Positions 1 through 7,145 of a DNA stretch of 18,695 bases are shown piece after piece. Origin of the DNA: Limnohabitans sp. (GTDB taxonomy: Bacteria > Pseudomonadota > Gammaproteobacteria > Burkholderiales > Burkholderiaceae_C); NCBI GenBank assembly GCA_030729445.1, contig JANQXJ010000073.1:13609-32303 (forward strand), written 5' to 3'. Position 1 is the first letter of the stretch. Each line of letters opens with the position of its first letter. Made by a program: the position numbers and the translations under genes. The notes under the pieces are model-generated. The model searched no databases. It saw nothing but the letters and a program-made list of their open reading frames with translations, and was not told where the DNA came from.

Positions 1-1542
1 ATCAAAGCCAGCGCGGGCGGTGGCGGCAAGGGCATGCGCGTGGTCGAAAAGTCCGAAGACTTTGCAGCGGCTTTGGCCAGTTGCCAGCGTGAAGCGATCA
101 ACAGCTTTGGCAGCGATGCGGTGCTGATCGAAAAGTATGTGCAGCGCCCACGCCACATCGAAATCCAGGTCTTTGGCGACACCCAAGGCAACTGTGTGTA
201 CCTGTTTGAGCGCGACTGCTCGGTGCAGCGCCGCCACCAAAAGGTGCTCGAAGAAGCCCCGGCCCCCGGCATGACAGAGACCTTGCGTGCGCAAATGGGC
301 GCGGCCGCTGTGGCGGCTGCCAAAGCGGTGAACTACGTGGGCGCGGGCACGGTGGAATTCATCGTCGAGCAAACAGCCTACGACCAGCCCGAATCCATGA
401 AGTTCTTCTTCATGGAAATGAACACCCGCCTGCAGGTGGAGCATCCGGTGACCGAAGCCATCACCGGCCTGGATTTGGTCGAGTGGCAGTTGCGTGTGGC
501 CAGTGGCGAGCCACTGCCTTTGCGCCAGGACGAGCTGCGCATCCAGGGTCATGCCATCGAGGCCCGCATTTGCGCCGAGAACCCCGACAACAATTTCTTG
601 CCCGCCACCGGCACTTTGCAGGTTTACCGCAAGCCGCAGGCCACCAGCTTTGAGCGAAGCACGGTGCGCGTGGACGACGGCGTGCGCGAGGGCGACACCA
701 TCAGCCCGTTTTACGACTCCATGGTGGCCAAGCTCATCGTGCACGGCGATACGCGCGAGCAGGCCTTGGCACGGTTGGATGCGGCCTTGGCGCAAACCCA
801 TGTCGTCGGCCTGAACACCAACGTGCAGTTCTTGCGCCATGTGGTGCGCAGCGAGGCCTTTGCCACGGCCAAGCTCGACACCGCACTCATCCAGCGCGAA
901 GCCGCTGCGCTGTTCAAACAAGAAACTGTGGGCTTGCCCGCCGCCGTGGCCGCCGTGGTGGCCCACACCCTGCACGCCGAAAAAACCCTGCAGGGCGCAG
1001 ACCCCTTCAGCCGCCGCGATGGCTGGCAGTCGCACGGCCTAGCGCAGCGCCGCTTTGAATTTGTCTGGCAAGACCAGCCCCGCTCTGCCCGTCTGAACTA
1101 TTTGCACGACGGCGCTTTGAGCTTGTCACTGGAAGGCGATGACGCTGCATCAGGCGTGCTGAGCTTTGCCGCCCACGGCGAAGGCCTGTGGGTGCAGTGG
1201 GGCAGCGCCCCACGGGTCTTCAGTCAGCTCGACTGGCAAGGCGAAACCGCGCACCTCTTCACGCCCCAGGGCGCGACCCGCATCACCGTGCTGGACCCGC
1301 TGGCGCACGCGGGCGAAGCCGCACAAGAAGGCGGCCGCCTCACGGCCCCCATGCCCGGCAAGGTGGTGTCGTTTGCGGTCAAGGCGGGCGACAAGGTCAA
1401 AGCCGGGCAGCCCCTGGCCGTGATGGAAGCCATGAAAATGGAACACACCATCAGTGCGCCCCAAGACGGTGTGGTGGCCGAATTGCTCTATGCCCCGGGT
1501 GACCAAGTCGCCGACGGGGCAGAGCTGCTCAAGTTGGGCTGA
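1..1542 (+). CDS. mccA: 3-methylcrotonyl-CoA carboxylase, biotin-containing alpha subunit (5' truncated by window)
   Basis: The frame is open from base 1, so the gene begins before the window; 513 residues are visible and roughly 150 are missing compared with the usual ~660-670. It carries the ATP-grasp glycine-rich loop (KASAGGGGKG, visible residues 2-11), the biotin carboxylase motif EMNTRLQVEHP (residues 139-149, with the catalytic-type Arg143) and a C-terminal biotinyl domain with AMKM, the biotinylated Lys being residue 479 (bases 1435-1437). The family performs ATP-dependent carboxylation of biotin, which the beta subunit transfers to an acyl-CoA. The assignment to 3-methylcrotonyl-CoA rather than propionyl-, acetyl- or geranyl-CoA is inferred from HMG-CoA lyase, the next leucine-degradation enzyme, lying just downstream. 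The stop is 12 bases before the next gene, so the genes are probably cotranscribed. Cytoplasmic. Confidence 0.9.
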   Translation: MKASAGGGGKGMRVVEKSEDFAAALASCQREAINSFGSDAVLIEKYVQRPRHIEIQVFGDTQGNCVYLFERDCSVQRRHQKVLEEAPAPGMTETLRAQMGAAAVAAAKAVNYVGAGTVEFIVEQTAYDQPESMKFFFMEMNTRLQVEHPVTEAITGLDLVEWQLRVASGEPLPLRQDELRIQGHAIEARICAENPDNNFLPATGTLQVYRKPQATSFERSTVRVDDGVREGDTISPFYDSMVAKLIVHGDTREQALARLDAALAQTHVVGLNTNVQFLRHVVRSEAFATAKLDTALIQREAAALFKQETVGLPAAVAAVVAHTLHAEKTLQGADPFSRRDGWQSHGLAQRRFEFVWQDQPRSARLNYLHDGALSLSLEGDDAASGVLSFAAHGEGLWVQWGSAPRVFSQLDWQGETAHLFTPQGATRITVLDPLAHAGEAAQEGGRLTAPMPGKVVSFAVKAGDKVKAGQPLAVMEAMKMEHTISAPQDGVVAELLYAPGDQVADGAELLKLG

Positions 1543-1554
1543 CAAAATCGGCGC

Positions 1555-2475
1555 ATGAATATCACCATCTGCTTTGACAAGCTCGACCCTGCGCCTTGGG
1601 TGCAGGGCCTGCAACAAGCCTTCCCAGAGGCCTCGGTGTCCGCTTGGGCACCCGGCGCACCTGCCGCAGACCACGCCATCGTCTGGGCGCCGCCCCAGCA
1701 GTTCATCGACGAGCAAGCCGGTCTGCAAACCCTGTTCAACATCGGGGCAGGTGTCGATGCTTTGCTGCAGCTGAAGCTGCCGCCATCGCTGAAGGTGGTG
1801 CGTTTGGACGATGCGGGTATGTCGGTGCAAATGGCCGAATACGTGTGCCATGCGGTGATCCGGCATTTCCGTGAGTTCGACGGCTACGACGTCGACACCC
1901 AATTGGGCAAATGGTCGTACCGTAAGCCCCGCAGCCGCGCCGACTTTGCCGTCGGCGTGATGGGCCTGGGTGTTCTGGGTGAGCGTGTGGCTAAGGCGCT
2001 GCAGGTGTTTGACTTCTCCGTCAACGGCTACAGCCGTAGCCCCAAAGACCTGCCCGGCATCCGCTGCTACAGCGGGGCGCAGGCCTTGCCCGAATTCCTG
2101 GCCGCCACGCGCGTGCTGGTGAACCTGATGCCGCTCACGACCGAGACCGAAAACATCCTGAACAAAGACACACTCTCGCAGCTGCAACAAGGCGGCTATG
2201 TGATCAACGTGGCCCGTGGCAAGCACTTGGTGGACGAAGACCTTTTGGCCCTCATCGACAGCGGGCATCTGTCCGGGGCCACGCTCGATGTGTTCCGCAC
2301 CGAGCCACTGCCTGCGGACCATGTGTTCTGGCAACACCCGAAAATCACCGTCACGCCGCACACCTCGGCCCGCACCCTGCGCGAAGAAAGCATCGCGCAA
2401 ATCGTGGGCAAAATGCAGGCGCTGCAGCGCGGCGAGCCCATCCGTGGCGTGGTGGACCACCAGCGCGGTTATTGA
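1555..2475 (+). CDS. ghrA: GhrA-like 2-hydroxyacid dehydrogenase (glyoxylate/hydroxypyruvate reductase)
   Basis: This 306-residue protein belongs to the D-isomer-specific 2-hydroxyacid dehydrogenases, and its length and motifs fit the GhrA branch, which reduces glyoxylate and hydroxypyruvate with NADPH. A Rossmann nucleotide-binding loop GLGVLG lies at residues 137-142. The catalytic Arg-Glu-His set is visible as Arg221 (in NVARGKHL), Glu250 (in RTEPLP) and His269 (in TPHTSA). ATG at 1555 is the first start in the frame after the carboxylase stop, 12 bases away; no good Shine-Dalgarno is seen, so translation may depend on coupling. It sits between two leucine-degradation genes. Its natural substrate could therefore be a branched-chain 2-keto or 2-hydroxy acid, but that is inference only. 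Confidence 0.88.
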   Translation: MNITICFDKLDPAPWVQGLQQAFPEASVSAWAPGAPAADHAIVWAPPQQFIDEQAGLQTLFNIGAGVDALLQLKLPPSLKVVRLDDAGMSVQMAEYVCHAVIRHFREFDGYDVDTQLGKWSYRKPRSRADFAVGVMGLGVLGERVAKALQVFDFSVNGYSRSPKDLPGIRCYSGAQALPEFLAATRVLVNLMPLTTETENILNKDTLSQLQQGGYVINVARGKHLVDEDLLALIDSGHLSGATLDVFRTEPLPADHVFWQHPKITVTPHTSARTLREESIAQIVGKMQALQRGEPIRGVVDHQRGY

Positions 2476-2491
2476 ACATTTACAGAATCTC

Positions 2492-3400
2492 ATGACCCTA
2501 CCTTCCCGCGTTCAACTCATCGACGTCGGCCCCCGCGATGGCCTGCAAAACGAAAAACAGCCCGTGCCTGCAGCGGTCAAGATCGAGCTGGTACACCGCC
2601 TGCAGGCCGCGGGCCTGACCGAGATCGAGGTCACCAGTTTTGTGTCTCCGAAGTGGGTGCCACAAATGGCCGACAACGCCGAGGTGATGGCGGGCATCGT
2701 GCGCCAAGCGTGCGTGCGCTATTCGGTGCTCACGCCCAACATGGTGGGCTTTCAGGCGGCGGTTGCTTCCAAGCCCGACGAGATCGTGGTCTTTGGTGCC
2801 GCCAGTCAGGCCTTCAGCCAAAAGAACATCAACTGCTCGATCGAAGAAAGCATGGAACGCTTTGCGCCCGTGGTGCAAGCGGCGCTAGCGGCGGGCATCG
2901 CGGTGCGCGGGGCCATGAGCTGCACCGTGGGCTGCCCTTATGAGGGCGAAGTCTCACCAGCCAGCGTGGCCCACCTGGCGGGTTTGATGAAGCAGATCGG
3001 CGTGCAGCGTGTGGACGTGGCCGACACCATTGGTACAGGCACACCGCTCAAGGTGCGGCGTGCCATCGAGGCCACGCTGCTGCACTTTGACATCGACCAC
3101 ATCTGCGGCCATTTTCACGACACCTACGGCCAAGCGCTCGCTAACACGCTGGCGGCGCTGCAAATGGGGGTGTGGAACTTCCAGTCGTCTGTGGCGGGTC
3201 TGGGCGGCTGCCCTTATGCCAAGGGTGCCACGGGCAACGTGGCCACCGAAGACGTGGTCTACATGCTGCACGGTATGGGCATTGAGACGGGCATTGACCT
3301 GGACAAATTGGTCGATGCCGGTGCTTTCATCAGCGACTTTTTGGGCCGCCAACCCAACTCGAATGTGGCCAAGGCCTTGTTAACCAAGCGGGCGGGTTGA
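2492..3400 (+). CDS. mvaB: Hydroxymethylglutaryl-CoA lyase
   Basis: This 302-residue enzyme cleaves (S)-HMG-CoA to acetyl-CoA and acetoacetate, the last step of leucine catabolism. Seen in the sequence: the N-terminal DVGPRDGLQNE motif (residues 11-21, with the conserved Arg15 and Asp16), the metal-binding HFHD (His207, His209) and the lyase signature SVAGLGGCPYA with catalytic Cys240. The frame is open far upstream (from 2216), but that part lies inside the preceding gene in another frame; ATG 2492 gives the normal family start and length. It begins 16 bases after the dehydrogenase stop and closes the operon. A convergent gene ends 22 bases further on, and no clear terminator is visible between them. 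Confidence 0.95.
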   Translation: MTLPSRVQLIDVGPRDGLQNEKQPVPAAVKIELVHRLQAAGLTEIEVTSFVSPKWVPQMADNAEVMAGIVRQACVRYSVLTPNMVGFQAAVASKPDEIVVFGAASQAFSQKNINCSIEESMERFAPVVQAALAAGIAVRGAMSCTVGCPYEGEVSPASVAHLAGLMKQIGVQRVDVADTIGTGTPLKVRRAIEATLLHFDIDHICGHFHDTYGQALANTLAALQMGVWNFQSSVAGLGGCPYAKGATGNVATEDVVYMLHGMGIETGIDLDKLVDAGAFISDFLGRQPNSNVAKALLTKRAG

Positions 3401-3422
3401 GCGGGTTTTTATGGGGCCGCCA

Positions 3423-5036
3423 TCAAGGCCCGTTGCCTTTCGGCGGTTGTCCATCGGCTTTGGCCGTTTCTTCTTGCATGGCGAGCGTCAGCGCCGCCGT
3501 CAGTTCGTCAAAGTGCGTGATCTCGGTCACGCCCGCGATGGTTTTGAGGCGGGGTGATTTGGGCTCAATCATCCAGGCCCGGTCGGCTTGACTGAGCATG
3601 TCCACGTCGTTGTCGTTGTCGCCCATGGCCCAGATGGTGTCAAAGCGCGGCTGAATGTCTTCGTGGCGAAACTGCACCAGTACATGGTGTTTGGAAATGC
3701 CGATGCGGACGGCGGCCGGGTCTGGTGCGTTCGGATCGGGCAAAAAGGCGCTGTTGATGCTCAATTCGCCTGTGCACACATCGCCTTGAAACTGCACCGT
3801 GTGCGCCAACGCGAAGTCGGCAAAGATGCGCTTTCTCAGCACCTCTGCGGCCACAAAATAACTGTCGGACACCACGCCCACCATGAAACCGGCCCGCTTG
3901 AAAGCCTTCACGCACTCGATCACGCCCGGCCGGATGGGCATGGCCTTGGCCACGGCTTCGAATTTTTGGCGGTGCACAAATCGGAAAATTTGCGCGATGT
4001 TGGCGCTGCGTGTGAGCGCGTCCGGGTTGGCACCATCCAGGTGCTTGTTCAGCTCGTCGACCTGGCCCGTGGCTTGCGCCAGCAAGGTGGCAAAGCGGCT
4101 GGTGGTCACTGTACCGTCCATGTCCAAGAGCAGCAGTTTCGTGCGATTTTTTTGACGCGTGATGGCGTAGTCCCACGAGGCGGTGGCTTGGCGCTGACTT
4201 TCGTACATGGCGGTGATTTGTTCCACATGCAAACGGCCTGATTCACGGGCGCGGCTGTAAATCACCCGCGAAACCTCGTTGGCCATCGAGGTCAGGTCAT
4301 TGAGTGGTTGGCTGTCATGTTCGAGGTGACCAATGTCCACCTCGGCCAACTTGGCGTTGGCACGCCAGGCGTCAATCAGCAGGCCGATGTCCACGCCGTA
4401 GCCGTCTTCGAACGTGAGTTGTTGAAGCAGTGATTTGCGTGAAGCAATGATGCCGCCCAGGGGTTGGTTGAAGTGCGCCAGTTCCGGGAAAAACACCTTG
4501 AGCATGGGCTTGGCGGTGAGCTCGGTCACGCGACCGCCACCTCGGCCAAACCGAGCTTTCACAAATTCGGCATGACCCGCGAGCAAAGGGCGGGCCAAGT
4601 TGCTGATGATGCCGCTGCGCAGGCCTTTGAGGTCACCATCGAGGTAGACCAGAATTTCGCTTTGTGCCACCCGCGCCCCATCGGCCATGGAGGCACCCTT
4701 GCCCAGCAAGCTGCTGGTGATCACGCGGGCACCGGCTTCGCGGGCCAGGCTCACGGTGTTGTCGATCGAGCTGTCGTCCACCACGATCACTTCGGCCGTA
4801 GCCGAATCGCTCAGGGCGTAACGCACCACATCGGCGATGCGTTTTTGCTCGTTCAAAGCGGGGATGATGACGCTGACACAGGGCCCCAAGGGCGCCTCAA
4901 GAAGTAGAGGATCAGGTGCGGGCTCAGTGGGTTCGGGCGTGGCCGTGTCCAGCTTTTGCCAAGGGCTCAGGGGACGGCCGAGCCAATGCTGCAGGTCTTG
5001 CCATGCCTTTTGCCATGTGCGTTGCCAAATGTTCAT
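3423..5036 (-). CDS. Fusion: GpgS-like glycosyltransferase + HAD-family phosphatase
   Basis: This 537-residue cytoplasmic protein has two domains. Residues ~53-270 form a GT-A glycosyltransferase with PALNE (59-63), a DxD-type YLDGDL (Asp133, Asp135), GGGRVTEL (166-173), QPLGG (191-195), GYGVDIGLLID (212-222) and His240. These blocks match, from memory, glucosyl-3-phosphoglycerate synthase (GpgS, GT81), which joins NDP-glucose to 3-phosphoglycerate. Residues ~298-515 are a HAD phosphatase of the SerB-like type, with DMDGT (305-309, nucleophile Asp305), Ser390 and GDNDNDVDM (472-480). The plausible joint role is synthesis and dephosphorylation of glucosyl-3-phosphoglycerate to the compatible solute glucosylglycerate; the exact substrate is inferred. 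The ATG at 5036 is preceded by AAAGGTGA. The gene is convergent with HMG-CoA lyase and has its own upstream region of about 380 bp. A plain GT2 with a phosphoserine-type phosphatase is the alternative. Confidence 0.85.
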   Translation of the reverse strand: MNIWQRTWQKAWQDLQHWLGRPLSPWQKLDTATPEPTEPAPDPLLLEAPLGPCVSVIIPALNEQKRIADVVRYALSDSATAEVIVVDDSSIDNTVSLAREAGARVITSSLLGKGASMADGARVAQSEILVYLDGDLKGLRSGIISNLARPLLAGHAEFVKARFGRGGGRVTELTAKPMLKVFFPELAHFNQPLGGIIASRKSLLQQLTFEDGYGVDIGLLIDAWRANAKLAEVDIGHLEHDSQPLNDLTSMANEVSRVIYSRARESGRLHVEQITAMYESQRQATASWDYAITRQKNRTKLLLLDMDGTVTTSRFATLLAQATGQVDELNKHLDGANPDALTRSANIAQIFRFVHRQKFEAVAKAMPIRPGVIECVKAFKRAGFMVGVVSDSYFVAAEVLRKRIFADFALAHTVQFQGDVCTGELSINSAFLPDPNAPDPAAVRIGISKHHVLVQFRHEDIQPRFDTIWAMGDNDNDVDMLSQADRAWMIEPKSPRLKTIAGVTEITHFDELTAALTLAMQEETAKADGQPPKGNGP

Positions 5037-5196
5037 GGGTGTTCACCTTTCGGGTTGATGAAGGCTGGGAGTCTGGTGACCCGGTGCGGTGTGCTTTATG
5101 GCCGCTGGCTGCATGATGAACCTGAAGACTCAGGTGCGGGCCTGCCCGTGGGTGGCCCAACAAGGGAAATCAGCCGCCCATCGGACATTGATTTTA

Positions 5197-5210
5197 CATT
5201 TGAACAAATG
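5197..5210. promoter_or_regulatory. Palindrome CATTTG-N2-CAAATG, possible operator
   Basis: A perfect 6-bp inverted repeat with a 2-base centre, about 160 bp upstream of the glycosyltransferase-phosphatase start and next to a TAAAAT box on the - strand. Its core ATTTG-N2-CAAAT recurs perfectly at 7146-7157 and with one mismatch at 6067-6078. Short TTG-N2-CAA dyads are typical of MarR-family operators; the link to the nearby regulator is inference. Confidence 0.3.
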
Positions 5211-5362
5211 CATGCCGATCAAAGACCCGGTGCCAGGCGGGTTGGGTCTTTGTCACCAAGGTGCCACCGTGCTTGGGGGAACAGACAGCCAATGGGTTGA
5301 AGTGCAGCTGAAAAGGCGCACGAACGGGGCGCAGTGTGTCCCCAACGGGGTCAAAACAGCCC

Positions 5363-5390
5363 AAAAAAGCGGTCCAAGCCAAGACGGCTT
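5363..5390 (-). terminator. Probable intrinsic terminator of marR
   Basis: On the - strand, about 30 bases after the marR stop, AAGCCGTC and GACCGCTT can pair with one C-C mismatch around an 8-base loop. A run of six T follows the GC-rich stem, with the first two T also able to pair. Moderate strength. Confidence 0.5.
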
Positions 5391-5419
5391 TCAGCTCTAG
5401 CCGTTCGCAGCCCGGTCGC

Positions 5420-5935
5420 TCACATCATGGCAATCGGGGTTTGCGCGGCTTTCTCGTCGACTTCCAGGCGGTTGATCAGCGCTGACAGGTTGTGCTCCAG
5501 TTGGAGCAATGTCACTTCATCCATGCGTTGCAGGGCATGGGGCAAGACGCCCGCAAAAGGCCCGGGTATTTTCTTGAGCAGTTTTACACCCTCGGGCAGC
5601 ACATACAACTCCACCACGCGTCGGTCAGAGGCGGATTTTTCGCTGTGAAGCAAACCGCTTTTGATCAGCGAGCGCACCAAATTGCTGGTGGTCGACTGGT
5701 GAATGTCCATCAGCGCTGCCAGCTGTGTCACGCCCAATCCTTGGTGTTGGGCCACCAGGCTCAAGGCCCACACCTGGGCACCGCCGATGCCGGATTGTTT
5801 TTCCATGGTCTGGAAATGGCGTCTGACGGTGTTGAAAATCAACCTGAATTGCCGCAGAACCCGCGCAGCATGGTCATCAAGGGAGGGGTCTTCGCAAATT
5901 TCAGACGTGTGTCTCGGAGGGCGGAGTGGGGACAT
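5420..5935 (-). CDS. MarR-family transcriptional regulator
   Basis: This 171-residue protein has a winged-helix DNA-binding domain at residues ~52-125: a recognition-helix region (DIHQSTTSNLVRSLIKSGLL, 77-96) and the wing motif SDRR (103-106) with the conserved Asp and Arg. Long N- and C-terminal helices (22-45 and 136-165) would form the dimer interface. The frame stays open upstream to 6214, but that part reads as Cys-rich nonsense and crosses a terminator. ATG at 5935 gives the usual family length, although no Shine-Dalgarno is visible there. Upstream lie a 19-bp dyad (5967-5985), an intrinsic terminator (6004-6028) and a TATAAT box (6062-6067), all suiting autoregulation. Ligand and targets are unknown; the glycosyltransferase gene downstream or the usp gene are candidates by position only. 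Confidence 0.85.
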   Translation of the reverse strand: MSPLRPPRHTSEICEDPSLDDHAARVLRQFRLIFNTVRRHFQTMEKQSGIGGAQVWALSLVAQHQGLGVTQLAALMDIHQSTTSNLVRSLIKSGLLHSEKSASDRRVVELYVLPEGVKLLKKIPGPFAGVLPHALQRMDEVTLLQLEHNLSALINRLEVDEKAAQTPIAMM

Positions 5936-5966
5936 GGTGGCACGCAAGCTGGAGTCTGCGAAGCAT

Positions 5967-5985
5967 ACGACAAAGTGCTTGTCGT
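5967..5985. promoter_or_regulatory. 19-bp dyad ACGACAA-N5-TTGTCGT, candidate marR operator
   Basis: A perfect 7-bp inverted repeat with a 5-base spacer (AGTGC), 31 bases upstream of the marR start codon. MarR dimers typically bind pseudo-palindromes of this size near their own start, so autoregulation is the simplest reading. It could also fold as an RNA hairpin in the marR leader. Confidence 0.4.
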
Positions 5986-6003
5986 CATGGGTGCCCATCG
6001 GAC

Positions 6004-6028
6004 AAAAAAAAGGGAGGCAAGCCTCCCT
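6004..6028 (-). terminator. Strong intrinsic terminator upstream of marR
   Basis: Read on the - strand: AGGGAGGC-TT-GCCTCCCT followed by seven more T. The arms are perfect 8-bp. It ends about 70 bases before the marR start and lies about 30-50 nt after the start expected from the TATAAT box at 6062-6067. It could attenuate marR, end a short RNA of about 50 nt, or stop - strand transcripts coming from usp (stop at 6631). Confidence 0.75.
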
Positions 6029-6061
6029 GAAGCCTTGTTCTGGCGTTGAAAAGGCATAGAT

Positions 6062-6090
6062 ATTATATTGGTACAAATAGAACGGGTTGA
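6062..6090 (-). promoter_or_regulatory. Candidate - strand promoter upstream of marR
   Basis: A perfect -10 TATAAT (6062-6067 read on the - strand) with a weak -35 TCAACC (6085-6090) at 17-bp spacing. The expected transcript start is near 6055, so the RNA meets the terminator at 6028-6004 almost at once. The spacer contains the ATTTG-TA-CCAAT dyad. Confidence 0.45.
6067..6078. promoter_or_regulatory. Imperfect ATTTG-N2-CAAAT dyad in the marR promoter spacer
   Basis: On the - strand this is ATTTG-TA-CCAAT, one mismatch from the perfect dyads at 5198-5209 and 7146-7157. It lies in the -10/-35 spacer of the candidate marR promoter, where a bound regulator would block polymerase. Operator function is inferred. 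Confidence 0.3.
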
Positions 6091-6236
6091 CAGTGAAAAC
6101 CCTAGTGTGAAAGGGCGGGTGTTGTCCCTGTATCCAAACCCTGTGATCAAGGAGCTGCCCCATGTTGTACCGGGACATGGACTTGCACGCACAATCAAAG
6201 GTTTGTAAATTCAATACCCCATAAAGTGTCGCGAAG

Positions 6237-6401
6237 ATGAACCGGTTCGAACATCAGGCAATGCCCGAGGGTGTGCAAAGGGTCATGGCGCTCCTGCAAT
6301 TGTCGGGGCATCTGGAGTCGCCTGTCATGTGGGTTGGTGATGTCTTGACACCACAAAATGCAGCCGCTGCGTACGCGTCTACCTCACAGGATGCCCCATG
6401 A
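6237..6401 (+). pseudogene. 54-codon YbaK/EbsC-like N-terminal remnant
   Basis: This short open frame reads like the start of betaproteobacterial YbaK-type aminoacyl-tRNA deacylases: MPEGVQRVMALLQLSGH (residues 9-25), then a PV pair, a Thr and an Ala-rich helix, aligning from memory with P-E-x-V-x-R-V...GH...PV...T..AA in that family. It stops after 54 residues, before the catalytic core of the ~160-residue family, so it cannot be an active deacylase. Its TGA overlaps the ATG of the DUF1289 gene (ATGA, 6398-6401), so its translation may drive that gene. No strong Shine-Dalgarno precedes 6237; the inner ATG at 6261 is another start. It may be a decayed copy kept as a leader, or a genuine small ORF with chance resemblance. 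Confidence 0.45.
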
Positions 6402-6634
6402 GTGTGCAGACCAAAATACTGGCCCAACGCGCCGCACAAGTGTTGTCGGAGCCTGTGCCGCATGTGCCCTCGCCTTGTGTTTCGGTGTGCGTGATGGACC
6501 CTCACGCTGAGGTGTGTGTGGGTTGCTGGCGAAGCTTGGAAGAAATTGGGTCGTGGAGCCGCATGCCCGATGAAGCCAAGCGCCATGTTTGGCAACGCAT
6601 TCAACAGCGCCTGACGGGCCAGGGCAACGCCTAA
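6398..6634 (+). CDS. DUF1289 small cysteine protein
   Basis: This 78-residue protein has the four-cysteine DUF1289 pattern: PCVSVC (Cys27, Cys31) and CVGC (Cys40, Cys43), followed by the family's Trp-rich stretch (W44, EEIGSW). The Cys spacing suggests metal or Fe-S binding; no function is established. ATG 6398 is preceded by AGGA at 6388-6391, and it overlaps the stop of the YbaK-like remnant by ATGA, suggesting translational coupling. In related genomes DUF1289 genes often follow YbaK or other small metabolic genes (recollection). Its TAA overlaps the stop of the convergent usp gene. Confidence 0.85.
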   Translation: MSVQTKILAQRAAQVLSEPVPHVPSPCVSVCVMDPHAEVCVGCWRSLEEIGSWSRMPDEAKRHVWQRIQQRLTGQGNA

Positions 6635-7086
6635 TTCGCAGCAACAGCGCTGCGGTCCACCACAATCAACACATTACATGGCGCCTCTTCCACCAGCGAT
6701 TTGGCGGTGGAGCCACTCCACCAGCGGCGCAGCAGGTTGGGTTCGTGCTTGTGTCCAACCACAATCAGGTCTGCGCCTGCGCGTTCGGCAAAGTCCGACA
6801 ACTCCCGAATGACTTCACCTTTGAGCACTTGGCCCTGCACCGTGTATCCCATGGCTTGGAGAGTTTGCACGCCCTGAGCCAGTTGCCCTTTCAGAGTTTC
6901 TTCCAAAGGACCATTGTCGGCCGAGGAGTAGTAGCCCATCTCCATCGAGCCTACATCCAAAGGGTTGGGGGCTACCGCCACCAAGGTCAGGCGGGGTTGG
7001 CCCCAATGTGCCAACTCTTTGAGTTCCAGCATGGCTTTTTGACCACTGCTCGAACCGTCATAAGCCAAGATGATGTGCTTGTACAT
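6631..7086 (-). CDS. Universal stress protein (UspA family)
   Basis: This 151-residue single Usp domain starts with the typical beta strand and Asp (ILAYDGS, Asp10) and ends with the nucleotide-loop region VVGHKH...WWSGST (109-126) and a final NVLIVV strand (138-143). The G-2X-G-9X-G(S/T) ATP motif is partial: Gly111 and GST (124-126) are present but the second Gly is replaced, so ATP binding is uncertain. ATG 7086 is fixed by AAGGAGA six bases upstream; the frame upstream to 7143 is not needed. The stop overlaps that of the convergent DUF1289 gene by three bases. These proteins usually rise under starvation, redox or envelope stress; the upstream region shared with the gene at 7258 holds an ATTTG-N2-CAAAT dyad. 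Confidence 0.92.
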   Translation of the reverse strand: MYKHIILAYDGSSSGQKAMLELKELAHWGQPRLTLVAVAPNPLDVGSMEMGYYSSADNGPLEETLKGQLAQGVQTLQAMGYTVQGQVLKGEVIRELSDFAERAGADLIVVGHKHEPNLLRRWWSGSTAKSLVEEAPCNVLIVVDRSAVAAN

Positions 7087-7145
7087 GCCGTCTCCTTGAG
7101 GTGCAGGGGGGTGACTCTGGTCCACAATGGACGTTGTGGACACTT

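Larger units (their letters stand above)
5037..5419. other. Intergenic region upstream of the glycosyltransferase-phosphatase gene
   Basis: No convincing gene lies here; the short open frames have unprotein-like composition. It holds the likely marR terminator (5363-5390), a stem of CAAAGACCC/GGGTCTTTG arms (5220-5228 and 5244-5252, 15-base loop, no good T-run on either strand) and the CATTTG-AA-CAAATG dyad at 5197-5210. The promoter of the - strand glycosyltransferase gene must lie here or upstream. A TAAAAT box (5191-5196, - strand) overlaps the dyad edge but lacks a matching -35. Confidence 0.5.

Noticed and set aside
1150..2493. 447-codon open frame on the - strand
   Set aside because: Antisense of the carboxylase and dehydrogenase genes, both with intact catalytic motifs.
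5194..5382. Small protein of 62 residues on the - strand in the 5037-5419 gap
   Set aside because: No Shine-Dalgarno, no family resemblance, and it overlaps stem-loop and terminator sequences.
5936..6214. N-terminal extension of the MarR protein to 264 residues
   Set aside because: The extra 93 residues are Cys/Phe-rich without family similarity, and the DNA contains a strong intrinsic terminator and a TATAAT box.
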